In this document: one piece after another, positions 9,354-18,079 of the stretch
Layout of the letters: each line of letters begins with the position of its first letter
Numbering within the stretch: position 1 is the stretch's first letter
Assembly (NCBI GenBank): GCA_013298165.1
Contig: JAAFJU010000003.1
Location: forward strand, 29,433 to 93,432
Direction of reading: 5' to 3'
Origin: Synechococcales cyanobacterium bin31.maxbin.ball.101
GTDB taxonomy: Bacteria > Cyanobacteriota > Cyanobacteriia > Leptolyngbyales > Leptolyngbyaceae
DNA: 64,000 nucleotides
Made by a program: the position numbers and the translations under genes
Notes under the pieces: model-generated
What the model was told of the DNA's origin: nothing
Databases searched by the model: none
The model's input: only the letters and a program-made list of their open reading frames with translations

Positions 9354-11231
9354 ATGAAATCAGCCTCCTCTAAGTTTAAAGTCGGTGAACTACGCCCCAG
9401 TCAGATTTTGTTTTCTGCTGGCATTGGTTCCGTCATTGATTTACCCAATCTTTCGACGATGGTCATGGGATTAGATGATTGGGATTCAGCTCAGGCGGAT
9501 GAGTTGGGAGAACCACGGTTATTGACAGCAGTTCAATCTGCATTAAACCGATCGGTGAAAGCCCTCAAGTCTCCACCCATTGCACCAGACTCTAATGGTC
9601 CTTCATCCGATCAGACTTCAAATATTGGAATCCCTGTTGCACCGTTCCCCCTTTGGATGAGATGTCCACAATGTAATCGCATTGCCTCGCTCCACTCTGG
9701 ACTTTTTGAGCTGAAGAAGAATCTCTATCATCCCGATCGTAATTTTTATGTTCATTCTAGTTGTCAATCTAACAGAAGAAAGTCGGCACCTAAAGTTTTA
9801 CCTGTTCGATTTCTCGTAGCGTGTAAAAAAGGACATTTAGATGATTTTCCATGGCATTACTACGTACATCGAGGAAGTCAATCCTGCGAAAATAGTGCGC
9901 TGCAACTTCGAGAATATGGCGTGTCTGGTTCTGCCGCTGATATTGAAGTCAAATGTCTAACCTGCGATGCAAAACGAAGAATGTCTGATGCTTTCGGGGA
10001 ACAAGGCAAGATCAACATGCCACAATGCCGGGGAAGAAATGCACACTTACGGAACTTTGAGGCAGATGGCTGCGATGAACAAATGATCGCAATTTCCTTG
10101 GGAGCCTCCAATAGCTGGTTTCCCATCACGCTTTCAGCCCTCTCCATACCCACCATGACAGATCCATTAGGACAATTAGTTGAAAAAAACTGGGTTACAT
10201 TAGAAAAAGCAACCAGTCTTGAGGTTGTCACAGCTTTTCGAGCGATCGGAAATCTCAAAGAATTTACTCAATATTCTGATGTCGAGCTATGGAAAGCCAT
10301 TCAGAAGATGAAAGACGGGAATCAAGACGAAGAAATTGATAGCCAAGATCTCAAAACACCAGAATGGAACGTCTTTTCAAATGTAAATACGAGTCTAAAC
10401 AGCAGTGACTTTCAACTCAAGAAAGAAGTCTTACCAAAAGGTTATGAACCCTATTTTGAGCAAGTCGTTCTCGTTGAAAAACTCCGAGAAGTTCGTGCCT
10501 TAATCAGCTTCACACGAATTGAGTCACCCGGTGACTTTGCCGACACAGGGGAAATACCAAAAGCACATTCAGCACCTCTAAGTCGAAAATCACCAACGTG
10601 GGTTCCTGCCGCAGAAGTCCGGGGTGAAGGGATTTTTATCCAATTTCGGGAGGAAGCAATTGTCCAGTGGCAAAACAAGACGGCTATCCAAGAATATGAT
10701 AGAGACTGTTTTAATGCGCACCAAACCTGGCGTAAAGCTAGAAATTTAGACAATCCACATCTCTACTATCCCGAGGCTCGATATATTCTGATCCACTCCT
10801 TTGCCCATGCACTGATGCGGCAACTCTCGATCGAATGTGGCTACACAGCAGCTAGTTTACGAGAGCGCATTTATTCACGATCGGACAAGGATAAAGATGG
10901 ACCCATGGCAGGACTGCTCATTTATACAGCCGCTCCGGATAGTGAAGGAACATTAGGGGGCTTGGTAAAGCTTGGTAAGCCGGAAAACCTTGGCAGACAT
11001 ATCGAACAAGCTTTAGAACAAATCCGAATCTGTGCATCTGATCCACTCTGTGCTGACCATACATTCCAAAAAAATCCAGCAATAGCACTTCATGGCGCAG
11101 CTTGTCATGCTTGCTTGTTTAGTCCGGAAACTTCCTGTGAACGAGGCAATAAATATCTAGATCGAAATGTTTTGATTTCAACGGTTCAATCAGAAAAATC
11201 CGAACTTGCATTTTTCAAACATCTCACTTAA
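9354..11231 (+). CDS. drmB: DISARM protein DrmB (DUF1998)
   Basis: I chose the ATG at 9354 (625 residues), 25 bp after the drmA stop; the N-terminus LRPSQILFSAGIGSVIDLPN is typical of DrmB and supports this start. Cys motifs CPQC, CKKGHLDDFPWHYYVH and CLTC suggest zinc binding. The DUF1998 signature YILIHSFAHALMRQLS lies near residue 477, and a last Cys group ACHACLFSPETSC near 585-597. In DISARM, DrmB forms a complex with DrmA that contacts DNA and restricts phage entry. From here the operon is more A/T-rich than the genes before it, which may mean that drmBC and the upstream genes have different histories. Confidence 0.85.
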   Translation: MKSASSKFKVGELRPSQILFSAGIGSVIDLPNLSTMVMGLDDWDSAQADELGEPRLLTAVQSALNRSVKALKSPPIAPDSNGPSSDQTSNIGIPVAPFPLWMRCPQCNRIASLHSGLFELKKNLYHPDRNFYVHSSCQSNRRKSAPKVLPVRFLVACKKGHLDDFPWHYYVHRGSQSCENSALQLREYGVSGSAADIEVKCLTCDAKRRMSDAFGEQGKINMPQCRGRNAHLRNFEADGCDEQMIAISLGASNSWFPITLSALSIPTMTDPLGQLVEKNWVTLEKATSLEVVTAFRAIGNLKEFTQYSDVELWKAIQKMKDGNQDEEIDSQDLKTPEWNVFSNVNTSLNSSDFQLKKEVLPKGYEPYFEQVVLVEKLREVRALISFTRIESPGDFADTGEIPKAHSAPLSRKSPTWVPAAEVRGEGIFIQFREEAIVQWQNKTAIQEYDRDCFNAHQTWRKARNLDNPHLYYPEARYILIHSFAHALMRQLSIECGYTAASLRERIYSRSDKDKDGPMAGLLIYTAAPDSEGTLGGLVKLGKPENLGRHIEQALEQIRICASDPLCADHTFQKNPAIALHGAACHACLFSPETSCERGNKYLDRNVLISTVQSEKSELAFFKHLT

Positions 11232-11243
11232 ATCAAATGCGAT

Positions 11244-12053
11244 ATGTCTCAGCTTTTTTCAACCCAGCTTCTCTTCCAAATCCGATATGTTACCCAAATC
11301 ATTCCTGAATCAACCCTCGAATTATTTATCCAAATCATTGAGACGACCGATTATCTATCTCCTTCGTCAATCAATAAAAGTATACAATGTATTCCAAAAG
11401 CAGCTTGGAGACGTGAAGTTAGAGCACTATTAGATCAATTTTGTCAGTATTCGACCGATATCAGTGGTGCAACAGTAGCAGCAACTCTTTCGACAGCGAA
11501 ATACTGCAATACTCAAAGTAAAGCTGAATTATTATTAGAACTTGTATGGACTGGACCTTTGCCTGAAGGGAGTACTTTCAGACGGACAGACCAAGCATTG
11601 CTACAACTCATTCGTGAGGCAACTGAGACACTAACCATTGTAAGTTTTGCCGTATACAAAATTCCAGAAATTGTTGAGGCACTATATCAAGCAATTAACA
11701 GAGGAGTCAATGTTCAATTTGTTTTTGAAATTCCAGAAGCAAGTGGTGGCAAGATTAATTATGGTGCATTAGCAGTTTTAGGCGATCGTATTCTGAGTCA
11801 ATCTCAGCTTTTCATATGGGCAAAAGAGAAACGACTAACAGATGCTAGCGGTAAGACCGGATCTCTACACAGTAAACTAGCTTTAGCAGATGGGCATCAT
11901 CTATTTATTTCTAGTGCTAATCTTACAGAATATGCTCTCTTATTGAATATGGAAATGGGGGTAATAATTCATAATCAAGAATTTTCAGAACAAGTTAATC
12001 AACATATTAAAAAACTCATTCAAGAAGGAATATTAATCAGATATCGTGATTGA
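11244..12053 (+). CDS. drmC: Phospholipase D-like protein, DrmC-type
   Basis: This 269-residue protein has one PLD (HKD) motif: H209, K211 and D216 in LHSKLALAD, followed by ISSANLT and NMEMGVII, as in single-motif PLD proteins that dimerise to build one active site. A preceding segment (LTIVSFAVYKIPEIVEAL, RGVNVQFVFE) is the usual PLD core. DrmC is the third core gene of DISARM, is predicted to be a nuclease or lipase, and is dispensable in at least one studied system. The gene follows drmB by 12 bp and closes the operon. It is A/T-rich like drmB. Confidence 0.85.
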   Translation: MSQLFSTQLLFQIRYVTQIIPESTLELFIQIIETTDYLSPSSINKSIQCIPKAAWRREVRALLDQFCQYSTDISGATVAATLSTAKYCNTQSKAELLLELVWTGPLPEGSTFRRTDQALLQLIREATETLTIVSFAVYKIPEIVEALYQAINRGVNVQFVFEIPEASGGKINYGALAVLGDRILSQSQLFIWAKEKRLTDASGKTGSLHSKLALADGHHLFISSANLTEYALLLNMEMGVIIHNQEFSEQVNQHIKKLIQEGILIRYRD

Positions 12054-12193
12054 AATTAACGTAGAGTAAAAAGCTACAAATTTAGCTGGAAGCTTAGAAT
12101 AACGACATTTAAACCAAGACTCAATTCGGGCTAGCGCCTTGATGAAATAGGAACCTTCAGAACCTCAAACCTCACCACTGAAGGAGATTTATC

Positions 12194-12589
12194 ATGAGCG
12201 CTGGACTGAATCAAATCACCATCCTCGGTCGTCTCGGCAATGATCCCATCACCCGCGACACCCGCACCGAAACCACCGTCACCCACTTCGACGTGGCCGT
12301 AGACGAAAGCTACAAATCCAAAGCTGGAGACAAAGTGGAGAAAGTCACCTGGTTTCGCTGTGAAGCCTGGAACGGTCGTGGAAAGGCGATCGAAAAATAC
12401 CTCGGCAAAGGCAATCGCATTCTCATCAACGGTCGCATGGACTTCCGCCAATACGACAAAACCATCACTCTCAACGATGAAGAAGGCATCGTCAAAATCA
12501 ATGACCCTGTTCTAATCGTCGAAGACTTCAAAATCATTGACTGGAAAGATGACAATTCCAGTGACGGCTTCGACCAAGACGACTTGTAG
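12194..12589 (+). CDS. ssb: Single-stranded DNA-binding protein
   Basis: This 131-residue SSB has a full OB-fold (NQITILGRLGNDP, THFDVAVDESY, VTWFRCEAWNGRGKAIEKYL, ILINGRMDFRQYDK). The short acidic tail ends DQDDL in place of the usual DDDIPF tip, and the long flexible linker of chromosomal SSBs is missing. AAGGAG lies upstream at a good distance from the ATG. A plasmid SSB would coat the transferred strand during conjugation and support plasmid replication. The gene has its own terminator, so it is probably a single-gene unit rather than the end of the DISARM-like operon. Confidence 0.93.
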   Translation: MSAGLNQITILGRLGNDPITRDTRTETTVTHFDVAVDESYKSKAGDKVEKVTWFRCEAWNGRGKAIEKYLGKGNRILINGRMDFRQYDKTITLNDEEGIVKINDPVLIVEDFKIIDWKDDNSSDGFDQDDL

Positions 12590-12597
12590 CTAAACCC

Positions 12598-12634
12598 GGC
12601 TCAGATCTCACCCGAGATCTGGGCTATATTTTTT
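12598..12634 (+). terminator. Rho-independent terminator of ssb
   Basis: The arms CAGATCTC and GAGATCTG (12602-12609 and 12614-12621) form a perfect 8-bp stem with loop ACCC. The stem can be extended by a few more pairs including a G-U, and a T-run follows at 12629-12634. It starts about 10 bp after the ssb stop. Confidence 0.85.
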
Positions 12635-12744
12635 AACTCTCAAAATTCTCAGACTGATAAATCCCGATCTTGTACAACAGACTCCGACCGCTAGACCAAC
12701 CTTAAAACGGGCTTTGAAGCACGATCGCCCCATCAAAACCGCTC

Positions 12745-12785
12745 TAATCTTGTCCTACATAAATCCTATTTGTAGTACAAGATTA
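12745..12785. promoter_or_regulatory. Dyad operator/iteron, copy 1
   Basis: The arms TAATCTTGTCCTACA (12745-12759) and TGTAGTACAAGATTA (12771-12785) are inverted repeats with one mismatch and an 11-bp spacer. The site is a candidate binding site for a dimeric protein, perhaps the AT-hook protein encoded downstream or a replication or partition factor. Confidence 0.75.
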
Positions 12786-12986
12786 GTAAATATTTTCCCT
12801 CAAACACCCGATCGTCCGACACCTATTCGATTCAACATCCCCATTGAATCTCTAAATTATCCCAAAAATTTTTTAAACTCTCAAAATCCTCAGGCTGGAT
12901 AAATCCCGATCTTGTACAACAGAACCCGATCGCTAAATCGTCGGTATAAAGGGCATTCAGACCCGATCGTCCCATTAAAGTCGGAT

Positions 12987-13026
12987 TAATCTTGTACTAC
13001 AAATAGGCAAATGTAGTACAAGATTA
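12987..13026. promoter_or_regulatory. Dyad operator/iteron, copy 2
   Basis: The arms TAATCTTGTACTACA (12987-13001) and TGTAGTACAAGATTA (13012-13026) form a perfect 15-bp inverted repeat with a 10-bp spacer. It lies about 95 bp upstream of the AT-hook gene. No T-run follows, so a DNA-binding site is more likely than a terminator. Confidence 0.8.
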
Positions 13027-13120
13027 ATTAATACTCTGAATCCAAACCTTCTGCCCAAACAGATCATGAATCCATTTCACCGATATACTTTTAATCAATC
13101 ACCTAAAAAGACTTTGCACC

Positions 13121-13732
13121 ATGGATTCCAGCTTGCTTTCTCCCGACTTTAAGCTTCAACTTAAAAAACAACGCGATCGGCTCATCACTAAACGTAATGC
13201 CATCATCCAAGACGCGATCGACGACGCCACAGAAACGATCGACGCCAACATTGCCCACATCGACAATCTCCTCAGCAAAGCTACCTCCAAAGCCAAAACA
13301 ACCGCGACCAGAGGACGACCCAAAAAGGAAACGATCGAAGTCGAAGCCAAAATAACGCCAACTAGAGGACGACCCAAAAAGGAGAAAGTCGAAGCTAAAC
13401 CCATCACCCCAACTCCTCGCACCAAAGCCAAAAATTCTAAAGCAAAGCCCCCAGCAAAAACAAAGACTAATGCTTCACAAACAGACAGTCCTAGCCTCAA
13501 ACCAGAATTTAAAGATCTTAAATTAGCCCAAGCGATTCCCTTGGTCTTTCAAAAAGACGCAGGCCGAATCCTTTCGATCGATAATGTCATCACTGCCCTC
13601 TACGGCACTATAGCCCCAGAAATTCACGCTAAAACTAGACAGCGCATTGGGGTTTCCCTCGGACATAGTGCAGGCCGAGACGAAATCATCAAAGTCCAAG
13701 CGCATCCGGCCATGTATCGCCTAAATAATTAG
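13121..13732 (+). CDS. AT-hook DNA-binding protein
   Basis: The 203-residue protein starts with a basic helical segment (residues 1-60, KLQLKKQRDRLITKRNA). A Lys/Pro/Thr-rich region follows with two AT-hook cores, TRGRPKKE, in an imperfect repeat near residues 65-90. The C-terminal 70 residues (LAQAIPLVF to HPAMYRLNN) look like a small helical, perhaps winged-helix, domain. AT-hooks bind the minor groove of A/T-rich DNA, so a nucleoid- or partition-type role is plausible. The paired dyads directly upstream are candidate targets and would make the gene autoregulated. No family name can be assigned. Confidence 0.8.
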   Translation: MDSSLLSPDFKLQLKKQRDRLITKRNAIIQDAIDDATETIDANIAHIDNLLSKATSKAKTTATRGRPKKETIEVEAKITPTRGRPKKEKVEAKPITPTPRTKAKNSKAKPPAKTKTNASQTDSPSLKPEFKDLKLAQAIPLVFQKDAGRILSIDNVITALYGTIAPEIHAKTRQRIGVSLGHSAGRDEIIKVQAHPAMYRLNN

Positions 13733-13778
13733 CCGATCGCGTAGTAGTCTAGGACCCTCTCGCACAGGAGCAACTCTT

Positions 13779-14111
13779 ATGGATCCCAAATCCTATTCAG
13801 AACTTATCCAGCGAATCCTAACCGAACATGCCCGACATAAACCCTCCTACGGGGACATTGAGGTCGAGACCATTTTCGATCTTCAACATGACCGATACCA
13901 AATTGTTCATATGGGATGGCATCACCAACGTCGAGTCCATCAATGCCTTATGCACATCGATATCCGAAATCATAAGATTTGGATCTTACACAATACAATC
14001 GAGCATGAATTAGACACTGAACTTCTGGACGAAGGTGTTCCTAAAACTGATATCGTTTTAGGATTTTGTCCTCCAGAACTACGCTCATTCAGCGATTTTG
14101 CAGTCCAGTAA
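13779..14111 (+). CDS. xisI: XisI family protein
   Basis: The 110-residue protein matches the XisI family well: YSELIQRILTEHA, then DRYQIVHMGWHHQRRVHQC, IWILHNTIEHELDTELL and IVLGFCPPELR. XisI was found with XisH and XisF in Nostoc/Anabaena, where they control excision of the fdxN element; most copies in cyanobacteria are of unknown role. An AGGAG lies about 8 bases before the ATG. The usual partner xisH is not adjacent on either side, so this copy is either orphan or acts with an XisH encoded elsewhere. Confidence 0.9.
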   Translation: MDPKSYSELIQRILTEHARHKPSYGDIEVETIFDLQHDRYQIVHMGWHHQRRVHQCLMHIDIRNHKIWILHNTIEHELDTELLDEGVPKTDIVLGFCPPELRSFSDFAVQ

Positions 14112-14138
14112 TCATCATTAATTAACCAGAAACCGATC

Positions 14139-14699
14139 GTGATTAAGCTCTATGGTGGCACCTTTAGCCGTGCCAATATCGTCAAATGGTATCTCGAAGA
14201 ATTGCAAATTCCCTACGAATTTGTCCTAATCGATCTCGCAACGGGTGAGCATTTTCAGCCGGATTACCTCGCCATTCATCCCTTTGCCAAAGTTCCCACG
14301 ATCGTCGATGAAACCTTTCATCTATGGGAAACAGGCGCAATCCTGACCTATCTCGCTGGAAAGTATGACCCAACGATCGCCACACCCGAGCAACTCGCGA
14401 TCGTCAACCAGTGGGTCATTTTTGCCAATACGACTCTCAGTGATGGTCTGTTCAATCCTAAAATGCAAGCCAAAGAAACTCCGCTTTTATTGAGCAAGCT
14501 GGATGGCATTGTCACAGGGAAACATTACCTGATAGGCAACCATCTCTCCGCTGCTGATGTCATGTTGGCTTCATTCATCAGCTATGCCTTTTTGATGATT
14601 CCAGATTTTGATATCAGTGCTTATCCCAATCTGACGAATTATCTTCAGCAGATGCGCGATCGGCCTGCATTCAAATCAACCATGGCTAGACCAGAATAA
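14139..14699 (+). CDS. Glutathione S-transferase family protein
   Basis: The 186-residue protein starts at a GTG (14139). The thioredoxin-like N-terminal half has SRANIVKWYLEELQIPYE, KVPTIVDE with the conserved cis-Pro, and ETGAILTYLAGKY; the helical C-terminal half has LIGNHLSAADVMLASFISY. The N-terminal Ser in TFSRANI could activate glutathione. GSTs conjugate glutathione to electrophiles or reduce peroxides in the cytosol. The length is a little below the usual 200-220. It lies 28 bp after xisI on the same strand with no clear functional link. Confidence 0.88.
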   Translation: MIKLYGGTFSRANIVKWYLEELQIPYEFVLIDLATGEHFQPDYLAIHPFAKVPTIVDETFHLWETGAILTYLAGKYDPTIATPEQLAIVNQWVIFANTTLSDGLFNPKMQAKETPLLLSKLDGIVTGKHYLIGNHLSAADVMLASFISYAFLMIPDFDISAYPNLTNYLQQMRDRPAFKSTMARPE

Positions 14700-14743
14700 C
14701 CACAGAGCATCGTTCAAATCACGATCGCTCTCGACATTCAGTT

Positions 14744-17700
14744 CTATTGGCTATTTCCGATGAGAATAAAGGGTGCCCAGTAGTAGGGATGGCTGTAGCC
14801 AGGAGCGCGGGTGGTTGGGACGATCGGTGTCGTAGGGGCATCGAAGGTGAGGCGCGGTAGGGAGCCGATCGCTTGTTTCGTAGCTTCAGGGCTATCGAGT
14901 TTTAACAGATCCAATTGAGCTTGACGCAGCGCCTCATTTTTGGGTTTGGTTTGGGAGAGGTTACGGTAGAAGCTTTGCATCATCAGGGCGGTGCTGGAGT
15001 CGTCTACAGACCAAAGTGAGGCCATGACGCTGGCGGCTCCGTTGTTGAGGAAGTGGGAGCTGATGCCGGGAATTTCGGTGCCGTCTTGGTCGGGGTTGCC
15101 GAGGGCTGTTTGGCAGGCAGAGAGGACGACAAGGTCGAGTTGGCTGTAGTCCAGGGTGCTGATGTCGGCGATCGGCAGTTTGTCCCCATTGCCCAATACC
15201 AAATAAGAGCCTTTGGGTTGGGTTGGGTCGAATTTACCGTGGGTGGCGATGTGGAGGATGTTCCGGTTTTTGAGATTGTTGCTGAGATTACTGCGAGTGA
15301 AGTCGCGATCGAGCAGGATTTGTCCTGGATAAATGCCGGATTTTTGAACAATGCTTGCGAGTTCTGGATTGACCGATGGCAATGCTCGGAACTCGGAGAC
15401 GGCTTTGGATAAACCCAGCGCGAGGACGTTGGTGCTGGTGGGGTTGCCGATCGTGCTTTTGCTTGTGTTAGTGGTTTCGATCGAGAGGATGGTGGAAATG
15501 GGATAGCGTTGGGTCAGGTATTGTTGGCCGTCGTAGAGGACGCCCATGGGAATGTAACGGGTGACTCGATCGAGGGCGAAGATCAGTTTAGGTGGGGTTT
15601 TGGCAGATTTGATGGAGGGTTCGATCGGTTTGATGAGCCAGTCGTAGAGTTGTTGGCTGGTAGCTTGGAGTGCTTTGATGTCGGAGTTGGGGGTTTCGAG
15701 TTTTTGGCGCAGTTCGAGTACTTTTTTGCCGAGGGTTAGCCGATCGACATTGCTTTCGTAGCGGGTGATAAGGCCCCCATCAGAAATCGTGAGAATCCAG
15801 ATTTTGTCATCGAGGACGACGGGCATGATGATCAGACTGCCGGGTTGAGCAACGATCAGCTTGTTGGCGGTGCTGGTGAATTTATTGCTGGGGGCAAGGC
15901 AATCATCAACTTTGTTCAATTGGCAACGATCGGTGACTTGTGATTTGAGTGTATTTAAAAAGTCGTTGAGAGCTTTGCTTTGTTGGTCCCGATCGCGATC
16001 GATTTTTTCACAGTCAGCATTGTTGATTTTACCTTGGCATTGATCGAGCTTTTGACGGAAAGCAACAAAAGTTCCGTATCTTTTAGAAATATCTTTTTCG
16101 ACTTCGTTGAGCTTAACTTCGTTATCTTGCAGGGCATTACGGGTTGTAGGGCTATAATCTTTGATCTCTTGGAGTTTGAGCAAACCCAGGATTTGTTGGG
16201 CTTCGAGGAGTCGGTTTTGTTGAATTAGGAGGTCTGCGAGATCTCGGTAGGTGCTTTCAACGGTTTTGGTATAGGTTTTCTGCGTTTCTTCGGGGAGTTT
16301 CCGAATATCCTGACGAAGGGTTTCATAAACGATGACGGAGTGTTTGAGGAAGACGATTGTAAGTTGAGTTTGCTTTTGAGATTTAAGAGCAACACCGATA
16401 TTATGGAGAACAATGGCTTCACCCGGTCGATCGTCCGTCGCCCGATGGAGAAGTAAGGATTGATGAAAATAATCTAGCGCTCTTTGCTTTTCACCCAATT
16501 TTAGGTAGAGAGAACCAATATTACTGAGCGTTGTTGCCTCACTCAATCGATCCCCCACCGCACGTTGGAACGGCAAGGCTTGATTGTAATACTCCAGTGC
16601 TTTCTGCTGTTCGCCCAAATCAGAATAAACATGACCGATATTGTTCAAGGTCCTTGCTTCTCCCGATCGATCGCCTACAGCCCTTACAATTGGCAAGACT
16701 TGATTGTAATAGTCCAATGCTTTCTGCTGTTCACCTAATGTCTTGTAGACAACACCGATATTGTTGAGGGTAGTTGCTTCCCCCGATCGATCGCCTACAG
16801 CACGTCTAAGCGGCAAGGATTGATTATAGTAATCCAGTGCTTTTTGCTTTTCGCCTAAACCATTGTAGACAGCGCCGATATTGTTGAGGGTCTTTGCTTC
16901 CCCCGATCGATCGCCCACAGCCCGTAAAATTGGCAAGGCTTGCTTGTAATAATCCAGTGCTTTCTGCTTTTCACCCAATGCGGAGTAGACACGACCAATA
17001 TTGCTAAGTGTCACGGCTTCCCCGGTCCGATCGCCCACGGTCTGTCTAATCGGCAGGGCTTGATTGTAATAATCTAGTGCTTTCTGCTTTTCGCCCAAAT
17101 CATTATAGACAGCACCGATATTGTTAAGGGTATTTGCTTCGCCCGACCGATCGCCCACAGCCCGTCTAATCGGCAAGGCTTGATTGTAATAATCTAGTGC
17201 TTTTTGCTTTTCGCCCAAATCACTATAGACAGAACCGATATTATTAAGGGTAGTGGCTTCGCCCAATCGATCGTGCATGGAACGATCAATAAGTAAGACC
17301 TGATTGTAATAGTCTAGTGCTTTCTGCTTTTCACCCAAATCATTGTAGATACCGCCGATATTACTAAGGGTAGTTGCTTCTCCGGTTCGATCGCCCACAG
17401 CCCGTCTAATCAGCAAGGATTGATTGTAATAGTCCAGCGCTTTCTGCTTTTCTCCTAAATTGGAGTAGACGTGACCGATATTGTTGAGAGTAGTGGCTTC
17501 GCTCGTTCGATTGCCCACTGCTCGGCGAATTGACAAAGCTTGATTATAATAGTCCAGTGCTTTCTGCTTTTCTCCTAATTCATCAAAAATATAGCCTAGT
17601 TGATGGAATGCCAAGCCTTGTTTCACTTGATTGTTTTCTAATTGACCTAAGCGTAAAGCTGTTTCAAATTTAGCGATCGCTCTCATCAAGGAGACTCGAC

Positions 17701-17857
17701 TTCTCTCTTGGATCAACCTATTTCCTTCTTCAATCGCCCGACCGATCTCACTCGTCTGCTGTGCGATCTCCATTTCAGGCATTGCCACTGCTCCAACGAT
17801 CGGACTACCCATGCACAGCATCACAGCCAATCCTGACGCCAAAATGTTCGACCGCAT
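14744..17857 (-). CDS. Secreted TPR protein with C-terminal CHAT protease domain
   Basis: The 1037-residue protein begins with a signal peptide (RSNILASGLAVMLCM, likely cut after GAVA or AMP). Residues about 94-493 are ten tetratricopeptide repeats of exactly 40 residues, built around LGEKQKALDYYNQAL and TLNNIG. A helical linker follows, then a CHAT domain (caspase-like) with catalytic H873 in IATHGKF and C915 in LSACQT, and the usual tail AASVMASLWSVDD. TPR-CHAT proteins are abundant in cyanobacteria and include the effector of type III-E CRISPR (Csx29), although most have no known target. The gene stands alone here. Confidence 0.93.
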   Translation of the reverse strand: MRSNILASGLAVMLCMGSPIVGAVAMPEMEIAQQTSEIGRAIEEGNRLIQERSRVSLMRAIAKFETALRLGQLENNQVKQGLAFHQLGYIFDELGEKQKALDYYNQALSIRRAVGNRTSEATTLNNIGHVYSNLGEKQKALDYYNQSLLIRRAVGDRTGEATTLSNIGGIYNDLGEKQKALDYYNQVLLIDRSMHDRLGEATTLNNIGSVYSDLGEKQKALDYYNQALPIRRAVGDRSGEANTLNNIGAVYNDLGEKQKALDYYNQALPIRQTVGDRTGEAVTLSNIGRVYSALGEKQKALDYYKQALPILRAVGDRSGEAKTLNNIGAVYNGLGEKQKALDYYNQSLPLRRAVGDRSGEATTLNNIGVVYKTLGEQQKALDYYNQVLPIVRAVGDRSGEARTLNNIGHVYSDLGEQQKALEYYNQALPFQRAVGDRLSEATTLSNIGSLYLKLGEKQRALDYFHQSLLLHRATDDRPGEAIVLHNIGVALKSQKQTQLTIVFLKHSVIVYETLRQDIRKLPEETQKTYTKTVESTYRDLADLLIQQNRLLEAQQILGLLKLQEIKDYSPTTRNALQDNEVKLNEVEKDISKRYGTFVAFRQKLDQCQGKINNADCEKIDRDRDQQSKALNDFLNTLKSQVTDRCQLNKVDDCLAPSNKFTSTANKLIVAQPGSLIIMPVVLDDKIWILTISDGGLITRYESNVDRLTLGKKVLELRQKLETPNSDIKALQATSQQLYDWLIKPIEPSIKSAKTPPKLIFALDRVTRYIPMGVLYDGQQYLTQRYPISTILSIETTNTSKSTIGNPTSTNVLALGLSKAVSEFRALPSVNPELASIVQKSGIYPGQILLDRDFTRSNLSNNLKNRNILHIATHGKFDPTQPKGSYLVLGNGDKLPIADISTLDYSQLDLVVLSACQTALGNPDQDGTEIPGISSHFLNNGAASVMASLWSVDDSSTALMMQSFYRNLSQTKPKNEALRQAQLDLLKLDSPEATKQAIGSLPRLTFDAPTTPIVPTTRAPGYSHPYYWAPFILIGNSQ
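16379..17578 (-). repeat. Ten 120-bp in-frame tandem repeats (TPR array)
   Basis: The segment coding for residues 94-493 of the TPR-CHAT protein is ten units of 120 bp. The part coding for GEKQKALDYYNQ is almost the same in most units, while the part after it varies more. Such similarity suggests recent unit duplication or gene conversion, and copy number may vary between strains. Confidence 0.9.
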
Positions 17858-18079
17858 ATCCCAGCCCTCAACTACCTAAGTTCTAAATCTATCGTCAAAT
17901 GTGCGAAAGATTATGCAAATAGACCGTTTTAAGATTTGATGCGATCGGAAAAATTCAGTCACGCAAACGGGTCGATCGACCCAATCACTCAGCGACAGCA
18001 AGACCATTGCTCTTCCATAGACACCAGCAGCAGCACATAAGCAGTAATGCATCTGAAAAAATCAATCAGTGAATAATTA

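Larger units (their letters stand above)
12635..13031. repeat. Two tandem copies of a diverged ~241-bp unit
   Basis: The sequence beginning AACTCTCAAAA at 12635 recurs at 12876, and the order of landmarks is the same in both: AACTCTCAAAA, CAG-CTG-ATAAATCCCGATC, CTTGTACAACAG, GATCG/CCCAT, then a long dyad. Similarity runs for about 155 bp in each copy and fades after the dyad. No convincing coding frame fits. The motif ATCTTGTAC-ACA occurs three times per unit: once as a single half-site (12667-12679 and 12908-12920) and twice in each dyad. This looks like an iteron or operator array (inference). Confidence 0.8.

Noticed and set aside
12898..13030. CRISPR-like array near the tandem repeats
   Set aside because: Only two long copies exist, and the unit is far larger than a CRISPR repeat with spacers.
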